Position numbers and translations under genes: made by a program | In this document: one piece after another, positions 33,291-44,589 of the stretch | How positions within the stretch are numbered: the first letter of the stretch is position 1 | Layout: each line of letters starts with the position of its first letter | From: Mixophyes australis | Taxonomy: Eukaryota; Chordata; Amphibia; Anura; Limnodynastidae | NCBI GenBank assembly: GCA_036250195.1 | Contig: JAVHZZ010000003.1 | Location: 21,175,504-21,239,503, forward strand | Direction of reading: 5' to 3' | DNA length: 64,000 bases | The notes under the pieces: generated by a model | What the model was told of the DNA's origin: nothing | The model's input: the letters and a program-made list of their open reading frames with translations, nothing else | Database searches by the model: none

Positions 33291-34059
33291 TTGGCACCCC
33301 GGGGTTTCTGGTTTTACCTCCACATGGGTCACACTATCTCGCATAAACAATGGTGTGCCTTTCCGCTAGTTATTAAGTGTGCATTACGTCCCTGGTTGAC
33401 GCACATCTCAATCCACATTGCAGGTTCTCGGCAGGATGGACAAAGTATTTGGCTGGTCGGCCATTCAGTCGTCTTTTGGGTCAGTAAAAGTGGCCCCGCT
33501 CATAACTGGGCCAGATCCCTCCAGGCAAGTTTGGTGGATAGGACACAGGGGGACGCTATTAAGGTTCTAATGGATAGCGAAGTGAGATCTAGGGGCCCTT
33601 CTTACAACCCCCTCGGGGGCAATGATTTTGGTAAGGGTAGGTCTTGAACCCATAGTAGTATCCAAGCAGACATGAGGGTAATTAAGCTTCACTGGTCAGC
33701 AGTGCACCTTATCTGGGTACATTTGTCAGATACATGGTTGTCATTTTTGGTAGAGCAGATTTTCAGTGCTTTGGCTATGAGAGGTCAGTGGGTGGCGGGC
33801 TCGGGTTCCTAGCGGGAACCCAGCTGTGGCGGTAGGCAGCCCAGTCAGCGGACAATTTGGTCACATTCAAGACGTGGTTGGACTCTCCCCTAAAGGGATT
33901 GGGCAATTAGTGAGAATAACCCTTCGGGGTTATGGGGCTCCGCTTAGGTGGGCATGCCTTAGCCGTACCCAATCTATTGGGGCGGGGATTATAGCGCATG
34001 GGTGTGACCTAGGGGCTGATTGGTCTGCTTATATTTGCCAGCTCTTCTCAATATATTGA
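33291..34059 (+). pseudogene. SGNH-type hydrolase domain of the Ngaro-like element, broken
   Basis: After the recombinase the sequence reads IWLVGHSVVFWVSKSGP (about 33451-33500), the GxS block of the nucleophile region, and NPLGGNDFGKG (about 33609-33640), the GGND block. Near 33712-33770 WVHLSDTWLSFL corresponds to the usual DGVHLS catalytic block, with its Asp missing. Hydrolase domains occur downstream of the recombinase in many Ngaro elements; their role is unknown. Frames change at least twice. Confidence 0.65.
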
Positions 34060-34130
34060 TAATGTCAATAAATTGCTGACCTTTCATTTTAGCCAAAACA
34101 AGTCTCTGTGTCTTTATTTCTTAGTGGTAT

Positions 34131-35157
34131 GTTAACTCTGTCAGTAACACTGTAAAGGTAAGATGTCACCCGTTAAGCGGATTATGGATTGGGCTACAGC
34201 AATGTCAATAAAAACCTTGGTGAGCTGTACTGTGGGCAAATCTACACATTTCAGTAATAATCTGGTCACAATGAGAACCTTTGGCTTAGCCGTTATCTAC
34301 ACCTGCAATTCCCTGTATTAACATCTAGTGATTTTGATGGTTTTTTAAAAAAAATATTGGTGTACTGTTTCAGATAAAAACCATATCGTTGCTTTAATAT
34401 CCTAAAGTTAATTCCATTTTCAGTCACATATTCAGAACAGAAGATGTCTATTCATTAATTGATCAGCCACTCATGCAGCGTTAGAGGCTGTTTAAAAGGT
34501 GGCAATTACTTTTAAGTCCTCTTGAAAGTTTCCGAACAGCAAAACACTAAAGATTATTTACTAACAATGCATGTAGGTGCAAAATAGCACTATGCTAGAG
34601 CAGCCAATCTGCAATTAGCTTGTATCTGTGTAGTATAAGTTAGACAATAAAAGCCGATGTCTGATTGGTTGATATGGATTTGCACGCAAGTTGCGTTTCG
34701 AAAAAGATATATATATATATATATAGCCCTAAGCAACCACAGTGCTCGAGTTTTAGAGCAGAGCGGCACCATAATTAACATTTGTGTCTTATATGCAACG
34801 CTGCTTTACTCTTGTGCACATGCCGCACACTAATGGTGAGTCTCATTACCATGCATGCTCACTGTAGCTCCGCCCAACTCCTCCAGGTACTCCGCCCAGG
34901 TGCAAATAGACAGAGTAGAGGCAAATATGGTGGAAATAGTGTAAATGCCCCATTCTCCATTCCATATTTGCCTTAGTACATAGACCCCTATGTTTTTAGG
35001 AAAAAATAAATAAAATTATATATATAAATACATACAGTTATATTCGTGTGAGTTTTGTGACTTCTTAAGGTGTTATTTTTCCACTTTTAAATTTAGGGAT
35101 CTAACATGTGGCAAGATATAACACTATCATAGGATTGTGCTTAGTATAACTAGATTC
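34131..35157. other. Mostly unannotated; possible MITE remnant
   Basis: 34580-34700 contains AGCAGCCAATCTGCAATTAG and, 60 bp later, GATGTCTGATTGGTTGATAT, a diverged pair of inverted CCAAT words like those of the 16555 MITE, followed by a (TA)n run at 34707-34725. No terminal repeats are clear. Nothing else is recognised. Confidence 0.4.
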
Positions 35158-35348
35158 TCTATAGGTTTATGTATCAAATAGCTTTTTTTTCAACTCGTGA
35201 TATTCGGCGAGTTTCACAGCTAAATGTGTAACGGGAATGTGTTTAAAGGCAAATCTTGCCTGTAAACACACTGCCGTTTTAAATTTGTCTGTCAAACTTG
35301 CCTACTAGCCACAAGTTGCAAAAAGCGCTGATTAATAAATTTCCCCCT
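35158..35348. mobile_element. Probable MITE with internal palindrome
   Basis: Left ATAGGTTTATGTATCAAA and right TTAATAAATTTCCCCC ends look like the weathered GGGGGAAATTTATTAA-type MITE termini. The centre contains the palindrome GGCAAATCTTGCC and GTGTTTA/TAAACAC on each side. TSD not resolved. Confidence 0.5.
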
Positions 35349-35349
35349 T

Positions 35350-36290
35350 GGATTTTGACTGGTTCACTACAGGGCATTTATTTTTTTTCTGTTGTACTTA
35401 ACCCAGTCCAAGGTGACTTTTGACATGTGCTCTGGGTTATTGTCCTGTTGGAAAATAAATCTTCATCTCTGGTCCTAGGTCTATTGCAGGCTGCAGCATG
35501 TTTTCATTTCAAGATTTGGATCTTGCACAATCAATTCTGCCCTCTGTTGTGTCAAGAATTTCAGTCCTTGAAGCAGAGAAGGATTCCCATAGCGATTACC
35601 ATGCTTTGCTGTGGATAAAGTGTTCAAAACATGATTGCACCAAACACAGTGTCTAATGCTGATGCCAATAAGGTATACCCTTGGTATTATCAAACAATAG
35701 AATCTTTCTTCAATGGTATGAGGCTACCCGTTATACTTTCTGGTATATTCTAGGTGGGTTTTCATGTCAGTTTCCTTTAACAGTGTTTCTCTTTTGTCAC
35801 CCTCCCATAAAGAGCAGATTTGAGAAGTGCCAGGGCTTGATTATGCCATCTCTTCCATGGCAGACGGTAAGTCTGTCTGAGTTCCCACAAGCGTTTTGTT
35901 GGCCTCGCCATTCTTGCGTGGATGCTCGGTTTTGGAAGACAGCTTGTTATAGATAAATTCATCATGCCATATTCTTCTATATTTCTTTATGATGGACTTC
36001 ACAGTCTGTACGGGATATTAAAAGCCATTGAGATCTTCCTATATCCTTACCCTAATTGATTTTTTAATAACCTTTCTCGGAATTGCTTTGAAAGTTCTTT
36101 GAACCATAGAACGATGGTCTTGTAAATGAAACTAAATGTGGGACCTCTCACCGCCAAGTATCTATATCTTGAAATGAATTGAAACACTTTAATTGCACAC
36201 AGGTGGACTCCAATCATAAAACCTCTGAAAACAACTGTTTCTTAAGTCTCTTCAGGGTGAATACTTATGCAATCTATTATTGTATGGGGA
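35350..36290 (-). pseudogene. Tc1/mariner-like transposon remnant
   Basis: On the minus strand the order is a terminal CATAAGTATTCACCC (36253-36267), a leader with GAGTCCACCTGTGTGCAAT, then transposase-like sequence in broken frames. The positions of GGGTTATTGTCCTGTTGGAA (35435) and ACCATGCTTTGCTGTGG (35600) match, from memory, the conserved coding blocks of Tc1-like transposases read on the opposite strand. The far terminal repeat is missing and the frames are destroyed. Confidence 0.75.
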
Positions 36291-37882
36291 TTTTTGTATT
36301 CGTAAGTAATTAAAAAAAATTTAAAGTTGATGGGGTTTTTTGCCATTACTGAGTATTTCGTATTGGTCAGTGGTAAGACTTTCCAAAGAAATGCATTTGA
36401 TTCTTGGATGTAAGAAAAAAAAAAAAGATAAATGGCAAGAGCTGGGGATGGGGGGGTGAGGGTGGGGGTAACCTTTATAGTTGCAGTAACAGAACAGTGC
36501 ATCTGGTTTCTAAGGTCAGTAGTGCAGGGGAAGAGCACAGAGGGTAATGCATAATGACAATGGCCCCAGATCGGTAACGGAAGCTAGTGATTGTAAAAAG
36601 ATTCCTCTCCCTATACATTAGAGTAACAGAACTGTGACAACAAGCCTCTAAAAATCTAAAAATCATTAACATTCCCCAAAACTATATCTCTGCCACCACT
36701 AAGATTTAGTTCCAGAGTTGACATTTCTGTTACTCCCTGACCTATCCCAAAATACAATCAAAACTTATGTAATTAGAGTTACTGTTAGCCTAAACAATAC
36801 TCTCCCTTAAATGTAGCATTATAAAATGAACTAGGCTAGCTGAATTATTTAAGACCACAAAGACAGAATGTTATTAAATTGAATTTAATAGGAGAAAGAA
36901 ACTTCTAGTGCTCAGCATATTAATAGGATAAAAAATTGACATAGAAATACAAATTGAAAATAGTTGTTCTTAAAATTAACAGAGATACAAACAGAAAACT
37001 CACATATTTTTCATGTAGTCTGTTGCTTGGGGGAAGGCTACATTGTGGACTGCTTCTCAGTAGTAGACTGCCCACCCTAAACTGTCAATTTTCAATTTCA
37101 TGACATTAAAGAAGTCACTCTTGCTCACCCTTATCCCTTTCCTATCATCCTCACTGAAAGAACTGTATGTTCATGGTAAAAAGTTTTATTACCTTGTTAC
37201 AACACACTTTTAGTCAGGAACTCTATAATTAAGATATTTTTCTTCTGGGTCATAATAGAGATATAATGAAAAGTCCAATATACAGAGTACAATTTTACAC
37301 ACATGTGTATATGAAACATGAATATGCAAGATGAGGTCTTTGTGAAGTTACATTATTCTATATCTTCAGTATATGGCTGGTATCTATAGCTGACACAACT
37401 CATGCCACGAGATACAAAAATCTACATAGATCTCAAATATGGATTTTGAAAAGTTTTATTTTAACTAATTTTCCATACAGGATATAACACAAAGCCCCTG
37501 GTAAGAACCATTACTCTTGTAGGCCCGGCATCTGGCAGTCATAAACCATTGATAACAGGCAGAGCTTAGCTGGGGCCCAGGCATCCCTGCATAATCTACC
37601 TAGATGACAAGACACATGGCTGAACAGTAAGGATCAGCATCCTTTAACTCCTGGTTTACCTATAAACAGTAACTTCACTTGTTAAAAACCATTCATATCT
37701 GGGGATGGATCCTGACCACAATAGTATATTATTTTATTTTTACCACATTAATATAATATTAATTAACTCTTGACTATGCCATAATCATGACAGGGACATT
37801 ACTTAAAGTTTTTAAAATATATCAAAAAAGAAAAACAATAAAAACATTAGACTGGTTGGCCTCTCTATTTAGTCACTGACCC
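36291..37882. other. No element recognised apart from a G-rich motif
   Basis: AT-rich, low-complexity in places. No exon or TE is recognised. Confidence 0.4.
36444..36468 (+). other. Putative G-quadruplex motif
   Basis: Four G runs (4, 7, 3 and 5) are separated by loops of 2, 3 and 1 bases, satisfying the usual G3+ with 1-7 loop rule. No associated gene or promoter is visible. Confidence 0.6.
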
Positions 37883-38060
37883 CAGTGTCGGACTGGGGCA
37901 TGAAGGGCCCACCGGGGGACTGCAACGCTAGGGGCCCACCAGAGGGGGTGTGGCCAGCCATCATAGAGGCGAGACCAGACACTAAAGGGAGAGTGGTCAG
38001 CCCACGAAGGACAGCTAGCACCATAGTGTAGTATATAAAGAATGTAGTGTGCTCATCCTT
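37883..38060 (+). mobile_element. hAT-type terminal fragment
   Basis: Starts CAGTGTCGGACTGGGGCATG and includes GCTAGCACCATAGTGTAGTA. Both match the inverted right end of the element at 47038-48326 (CAGTGTCGGACTAGGGCATG; GCTAGCACCATAGTGTAGTA). The other end was not found. Confidence 0.7.
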
Positions 38061-38259
38061 CTCTTTTAAAATGACAGGCTGACTGCGCACTTAGTTACTA
38101 ACCTGCTCATGCTCCTCTGGGCGGTTGGATATCCGGAACTCCTACTCTCATCTGCCCTGCTCAAAGTGAAAAACACACTACCGCGCAGGTTCAGAGAGCC
38201 CAGACGCGACTCTCTGCACCTGTGTGTTAGTATGTTTAGCGGGAGTGTTTGGCAAAAAC

Positions 38260-38280
38260 GGGGGGGGGGGGGGGGGGGGG
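38260..38280. repeat. Poly-G tract, 21 G
   Basis: Longest homopolymer of the window. Its exact length is likely to be uncertain in any assembly. Confidence 0.9.
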
Positions 38281-38281
38281 A

Positions 38282-39341
38282 GTTGCGCTCTACCCCTACT
38301 GTTGCAAGAGCAGCATTAACACAGGTTATCCCTCTCTACGAACTAATAATATACTGAAAGTTAAGCGCTCATTGACTTATGTATTATTCCAAGTGTAAAG
38401 CTAATAATAAAATTTGTATTCTTTTATCTTGAATACAATTCTTATTTTTCTATATCTTGTATTAGGCTGTGAGCAAGAGGCGCGGTTCAATTAGTGGGAT
38501 AACATTTAATGTTAGTTTTATCACAATTTATTGAATCCTGGTTAAAATACATAAAAATACATTAATATAGACAAATAAAATACTCCAATTAAACCACAGT
38601 ATTTATATTATGAGGCATTGATTTCTATATACATACATATGGTATGGCATCAATTGAACATACATAAAAAATCAGACAAACCTAGGTATATAGACCTGGA
38701 CTAGTCTAGCTACTGGGAGGCAAATGGCAGTGGGTATAAATGCTGCATTGATCCAGATATAACACAGTCACTGATATCTCAATAAAATAATGTTCACAGC
38801 ATACAAGTCCAGTAGATGGGAATTGGTATTTCTTTAAGTCTCTGCTAGTGCAATATAAATATTCAGATCACTGTCCACATATATCACATGGTTATTACTG
38901 CGATGCTTTCAAATTTAACTTTGTTTACTTGCAGTTTCGATGTATATAGAGATGGTGGCCGGGTACCCAGTGTGCTGAAATCAGAGGATGTTTCTCGTGG
39001 TCCGTGCTTGTTACTGTTGGAGAGGAAGGTGCCTGCGTTCCACTGTGGAATGCATCTGTCCCTTCCTGTTCTCGCGTATGTCCAAAAGATGAATTGTATG
39101 CAAGTCGGGAGTCAGCTGTTTTCTTAGCTCCTCCCTTACAATGGAGGGGGCGTCGCTATAATGTGGCAGGGCCTACCGGTGGATAGTCCTGCTGCCCTGC
39201 AGGCCAGTCCGAGCCTGACTGACCCCTTCCTCCTCCATAAATCAATGTTAGATGATTTACACTCCACACCGAAATCTGGATACTGTGTACCCCAGTTTTC
39301 GGAGTGCATCAAAACATACAGGTGTCTAAGGAAAGGTGTAC
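38282..39341. other. No element recognised with confidence
   Basis: Includes a short GGCAGGGCCTACCGGTGG ... CAGGCCAGTCCGAGCCTG stretch (39165-39218) that resembles a hAT-type CAGGCTCGGACTGG terminus. ORFs at 38888-39127 and 39004-39186 show no domain. Confidence 0.4.
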
Positions 39342-40480
39342 ATTTATTTTTCACATTTTTTTTTTGATAAACATTAACATCGGTCACACAACGCCACCCA
39401 GGCAGAGGTATCAGATGAATGTCACTAAATTTTAACAGTGTACATAGAATAAACATAATACACAAGGAATGATATCTCATAATCAGTAGGAATTGAGTAA
39501 ACCCTGAGGATCACATATATTCTGCAGTGTTGAAGCTGTCTACCAGGGAGGACAGGCCAGAGGAGGGTGAAGAAATGTGAGAAATGACTAGAAACTATGC
39601 TTTGGACAACCGGGTGCCCCCCAGACAGTCCGCTCTATCAGGAACAGTCCAGCTCTCACAAATCCTCAGTAACAAATGGCGATTTCATCCAGCGATACCA
39701 AATCTTCTCATATTTATCTAACTTGTTACGGCTTGTATACATGTACCTTTCGCGACCAATGGTGTCATTGACCAGGTCGACCCACTCTCTGAGGATCTGT
39801 GCTCTGGCGCCATCCACTTCCTGACAATAACCACTTTAGCCAGCATGAACATAGTGGACAATAGCTGTCTAACCGGTTTATCCATTCTACCGGCCATGCC
39901 CAAGCCAAAGAAGCACATCTCCGGACTAATGGTTGGAATTCCCGAATCAAGTTTCATTACATAGTCCATGACTTCACCTCAGATGTAGCCACCCGGGGGC
40001 AATCCCATAACAGATGTCAAAAGGTAGCCCGCTGGCTCCCACATATAGGACAGGACACCATCCGATTCACGCTAAATTTGAAGAGAAGAGCTGGAGTGAG
40101 GTAACCCCTATGCAAGAGAAAAACCTAAATCGTGCAGACGCAGTAACTTTATAAGCACTCTCAAGGGATGTACCCCAGTCTCTGTCACCCAACACCCCCA
40201 GATCCAACTCCCAGTCAGTTCGCAGACTAGGGAGGCCACTACCACCGAGCCCCTCCAGTAGGTACGAGTAGATCGAGGAGACAAAGTGATGGGGTCTGAG
40301 GCCCAGCAGCAGAAGCCAGAAGGGATTATCCACCAGCTGTGGAGTGAAATGTCTGAAATGAAAACTAAGGGCATGTCAAATTGGCAGGTATCTGTAAAAG
40401 TAAATCCTAGGGATACCATGAGCTAGCCTGAGTTGGTCAAAATCATTATAATTTTTAATCAGAAGTCACAGTGATCAGTT
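39342..40480 (-). pseudogene. L1/Tx1-clade LINE, 3' end
   Basis: Minus-strand frames give the C-terminal part of an L1-like ORF2. They contain SIYSYLLEGLGGSGLPSLRT (about 40277), then a Cys/His-poor region near 40020, then MDYVMKLDSGIPTISPEM and VVIVRKWMAPEHRSS (39718-39969), and WYRWMKS near 39690. The presumed 3' end is A-rich (inverse of TTTTTTTTTGATAAACATTA at 39357). It is 5'-truncated and lacks the RT catalytic core. Stops and frameshifts are present. Confidence 0.75.
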
Positions 40481-40493
40481 TTATGTGCCTACC

Positions 40494-40620
40494 CCAGAAC
40501 CATAACTAGAAACTCTTGCCAGTGGCAAGAAAGAAAACTGACAACCCCGTTGTCCTCAAGTTAAACCAATATAATCTAAATTATTAATTTCCCTGCCCTT
40601 CCATAGTGGAGATCAACTCC
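40494..40620 (+). mobile_element. hAT-like MITE terminal fragment
   Basis: CAGAACCATAACTAGAAACT with GGCAAGAAAGAAAACTGACA matches, inverted, the end of the element at 61632-61782. The second end was not found. Confidence 0.55.
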
Positions 40621-41251
40621 AGGCTGGGGCCTCAATAAGAAGGGGGGGCACAAAAAAAACAACATGTCCCACCTCTCTCAGATGTATTGAAAGGCTCTAG
40701 AGCTCTTCCTGGGTAATAAAATGATCGGGACCCGGAAAATGGTACCTTTGCCACCCCAGTGGTCCTCTCCCAGTATAATGGACTATCCGTTAGATTTTAT
40801 AGCAAAATAGTGAAAAAAATGTACAACATAAACACGCAGACACAATTTATTATAAAGTTGTATCACAAAAACATAACAAAATATTTTTATCTTATATTAA
40901 ATGATTGGAGTAGCGTTTTTTTGTGAGTGTTTTATTGAATATAACTTCATATTTATAAAATGTTTCTATATTTTTGTTTGTTTTTATCTATTGTGCAGCT
41001 ACATTTTCTTGTATGCTCTGGTAGCCATTGACTGGAAGGGCATGCTGGTGCTTGTGGTTCCAGTGCATTCTGGGCAAAAGTAGCGGGGGATGTAAGCTTT
41101 GCATTCAACATTACTGCTCGCTAAACCCCACGCTTTTAGCGCAAGGTCCAGCCAGTAGGCGCTTCCATTGAATTGAGTGATATTTTGGGAGTGAGAATGG
41201 AACTTTGGGTGTGAAAGTTTCCTTATTTTCGAGTGAGCAAATCAGTCCCTA
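40621..41251. other. No clear element; repeat-like words
   Basis: 41038-41075 has GGGCATGCTGGTGCTTGTGG and CAGTGCATTCTGGG, words of the ACTACAA/GCATGCTGG repeat family in inverted order. 41090-41230 contains a GCATTCAACATT/TTGAATTGAGTG pair that may be a decayed MITE. Confidence 0.4.
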
Positions 41252-41362
41252 GGGGGCAGATTCAATGCTAAAAAACATCGGCCTCGAGTGAAAGTTTCGC
41301 AAAAGGAAGCGTTACTTTTTACCGTATAAACGGTAATAAAGTGCGGCCAATTGAATCTGCCC
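41252..41362. mobile_element. Short MITE with GGGCAGATTCAAT ends, TA TSD
   Basis: GGGGGCAGATTCAAT and ATTGAATCTGCCC are inverted at the two ends, flanked by TA (41250-41251, 41363-41364). The interior contains ACCGTATAAACGGTAAT, related to the centre of the MITE at 27628. Confidence 0.75.
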
Positions 41363-41723
41363 TATAGTGTACAAATAATAGTTCACAGAATGCATTAACA
41401 CTTTTATTTGATCATAAATAAAAGAAACAACTACTAACAGTATAATACTTTATATAAGTATTTTCAAATAAATAAAAAAAATTGATGTAATTTTATAAAA
41501 AAGTATTGTGCATACAGGTTGGGTACTCTTTTATGGTGCGGATAATTCCAACACCGAGGAGTACTACAGTTAAATACCGAATGTGTGAAAAAACGATCGC
41601 AATGTAAGCTGACTTACCTCCAAACCGACGCTGTGGATCTCCGATCGCAGCAGGATGGTGACTGGAAGTTACTTCTACTCAGATGTCCGTCAGTAGATTT
41701 TCACGTCATCACGACCTGTATGG

Positions 41724-41807
41724 CTTTTAATTTAAAGCGGCAATGTCGGGTTAAGTGTTTAAAAACTTAACCTGCGGGGTCCTGACATTGCCGCTTTAAA
41801 TTAAAAG
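41724..41807. repeat. Compound hairpin with perfect 24-bp outer stem
   Basis: Outer arms 41724-41747 and 41784-41807 are exact reverse complements and contain TTTAAAGCGGCAATGTC. The 36-nt interior contains a smaller stem, GTTAAGT/ACTTAAC. The outer arm word resembles the left end of the element at 24079 (TTTAAAGTGGCAATG). Confidence 0.9.
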
Positions 41808-43344
41808 TCATACACGCGATGACGTTTCTACATTTGTCATTACTGCCATAAACTATATAGGTGTAGAAATATACAGGCGATAGTCCATCATGATATCGAC
41901 GGCTCTGTTTGTAAAAACGCTCTTACTAAAAGCAATTTTTTTCTTTGCTGTCTGTCCACCCATTTTTACTAATACTATATTTGACTGTAAATTCACAATA
42001 TCCAATTTACCCGTATTGACTGTTACAATGGTGTCAAACAGGCAGTTTTCCAGCTATGTAGTGTGCTTTTCTGTACTTTGCATGCCCCGAAAAAAGGAGT
42101 GCATAGAGACTGAGAGGTACCTCCCTGTTGCACCTCTCTACATGTAAAGAGCTGAAACAGGGGGAGAAAGGAGCGGGATACTGTTATCTGAGTACAGTAA
42201 GGGGACGTGTTAATGATGGGGGCAAAGCCACACCTCCAGAGGGCTGCGCTAGGCTGACCATTAGCTATCTCCCTTCCCCCAACATTCTCACCATTACCGT
42301 AGTAACGGTAATAGAGCCCAGGTCGTATTATTATTCTCCAGAATAATTGAACATCTGATTCGGGCCCTTTGAGTACTATGCACATATTTTAAGACACCTG
42401 CGGCTCTGCATACAAAGTAGATTGCATACTTTAAACAGGCGTCATTTATGCGTTTATGGGGTTAATTAACGACATCACGAATGGCTGGATGGCTTGGCCG
42501 AATAGGGGATCCCAAGATTGTCTGTGAGAGTCACATGATCGGTCCTCATGTTACCCACAGATATTCTCTTCATCCAGTGACACCATAATGCTGCCAAGTC
42601 CCCTGGCCATTCACTACAGATACTGAGTTTTCCATCCCCTGTAAACAATTAGTTACGCGGTATTCTTAATTACAAAAAATGATAGCGTTTTCAAGCTTCA
42701 TTAATTCAATTCCCATTTTTCCAACCCCATGTTTGCCGATGTTTGATGCACAGACAGCTTAACAGTAATGCTAATTAATTTTGATGCTTCATACTTAGTT
42801 GGATAGATATATTGGATTTGAAACCTTTGGGGTAAAAAAAATCTTTTCTGAGACTCTGAGCAAACTGTTAGATTTCAGGAAAACAACCCAGGCGTAGGTG
42901 TAAAAAAAGAAATTCTAAAATGCATTGCTGAACACCACAGATGATTATGTCAGTATAAGCAAATATTGGTTGGAAGTCACACTTTATGTAATTAATGTGC
43001 GAGGTAACTGCAAGGTGTTGAGACATCTGGTCTCTGGAGGAATAAATCATCAAAGATGTCCAGAAAAACAAATTAATATCACTAAGAATAAAAAAAATGG
43101 AATTTAGTTCTACGTGAAATTAGAATATACTATATTTAAGCATATAATAATATAGAAATGATAACTTTACCAACCATGGTATACAATTTTCACAGACTGT
43201 CCTCTTGGCTGAAAAAGGTGTGGTTATTGATTTGGTGATATGGTTTGTTTAAGGCACGCTAAACAAACGTAAATTGCATCTTGTTGAATAAGGGTCTAGG
43301 TGCGCTCTGCTCTAACAGACAATACACGGCAGGATACGATTCTA
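41808..43344. other. Mostly unannotated; possibly unique non-coding DNA
   Basis: 42290-42312 has a TTACCGTAGTAACGGTAA palindrome like MITE centres. 42640-42900 contains homeodomain-type words (CTAATTAATTTTGATG) in an otherwise repeat-free context. No exon recognised. Confidence 0.4.
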
Positions 43345-43801
43345 TAAAATACATTTATTAGGATGTAATTAATGTCTACTATACATAAAATGTATTTTTG
43401 CAGTTGCTTCTGATTGCAAACACATGCTCTAGCATGTATACACAGCTGTCATCACTAGTAATCAGCACTTACACCTGACCCGTAGCTGGAGCAAGTGAGA
43501 TGCTTTGAGATGCCCAAAGCTTGAATCGGCCACGGCTGCGAACTTGGCACGCCCTTAATGTACATTGACTACGTGCATACGCCTGGTTCCCACTTTGATA
43601 TTGTGCTTGGGTGAGGGGCCAAAATGGTGTGATCCACGGTGCTACGCGATTTCAGTCGTAACACTTGCTCCAGTTACAGGTCTGGAGTAAGTGCTGACGG
43701 AAGTGTATACATGCTAGAACATGTGTTTGCAATCAAGAGTAACTGAAAAAATTTATTTTATGTATAGTAGACAATATTTACATCCTAATAAATGTGTTTT
43801 A
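43345..43801. mobile_element. Foldback-type element with about 150-bp inverted arms
   Basis: The left arm starts TAAAATACATTTATTAGGAT and the right arm ends ATCCTAATAAATGTGTTTTA. Within the arms GCAAACACATGCTCTAGCAT pairs with ATGCTAGAACATGTGTTTGC, and GTAGCTGGAGCAAG pairs with CTTGCTCCAGTTAC. The centre (about 43500-43655) is single-copy. Non-coding. Confidence 0.8.
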
Positions 43802-44589
43802 TGGAAAAAGAAAATTAAAAAAAAAACAACCTTTTTTCTTTTTTGGACTATATTATTAATAGGTGTATTAATTGAATAGTTTTTTCTTCTCTGCATTCTT
43901 TTGGGACTTTATATTCCACATATGTACTGGACGTATCCTGCAGTATATTGTGTGTCAGAGCAGCGTGGACCTAGACCTGTATTCATCAACAGACGTATCT
44001 TCAAATCAGCTGCTTGTTGAATATGGACATGCGCATTTTTTAAAAACCGCACATTACATTAATTTTGCATTTGTTAATGTATCTGGCCCACAATGTCCAG
44101 GGCCGGGACTGGCATTTCCAGCCACCCCCTGCCTGGAATCTTGTACATGTGCAGTAAAGTCCCTTTGAAACATCCTTTTATACACCCTGCTTCTGTGTGA
44201 ATTTATAAACGTGGCTCACTAGCTCATGATAGGTATATAGTAAAATGCTTAGCGGTTGATAACATAACCATAAACCTTTAACAATAAGATACACCACACC
44301 AACTTGTTGGTAATTAACCTTGCGCTGATATGGTGGAGAGAAAACACTGTACTCAGCCTTGGGACATCCGTATTATCTGCCATTATACTTAAGCGCACCG
44401 TTTAGTGTATCATAACGCACTGCAAGGCAACCCAAAGGGGCCGTACTTGCATCGAACCTAAGCCAACTCTTTGAAGTTCCATATGCCTCTCTAGCATTAG
44501 TGTGCGCTTTACCAACCTTGCTTATCGCCTGTACAGTGTTTTCCTGCCACTCCAAAAGTAGCTCCAGCCTCAGGACTCCAGTCCCAGGA
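43802..44589. other. Unannotated; one hAT-like terminus
   Basis: 44098-44130 (CAGGGCCGGGACTGGCATTT) resembles a hAT CAG-type end. Nothing else recognised. Confidence 0.4.

Larger units (their letters stand above)
26560..34130 (+). mobile_element. Ngaro-type (DIRS superfamily) tyrosine-recombinase retrotransposon, degenerate
   Basis: The order of recognisable parts is leader, gag-like ORF1, reverse transcriptase, RNase H, tyrosine recombinase, SGNH-type hydrolase, and a polyadenylation-type AATAAA near 34067. This order, and a hydrolase after the recombinase, fits Ngaro elements, which transpose through a circular intermediate rather than an integrase. All coding parts are frameshifted or carry stops. 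The split direct repeats expected at the ends were not located, so the outer boundaries are approximate. Confidence 0.8.
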
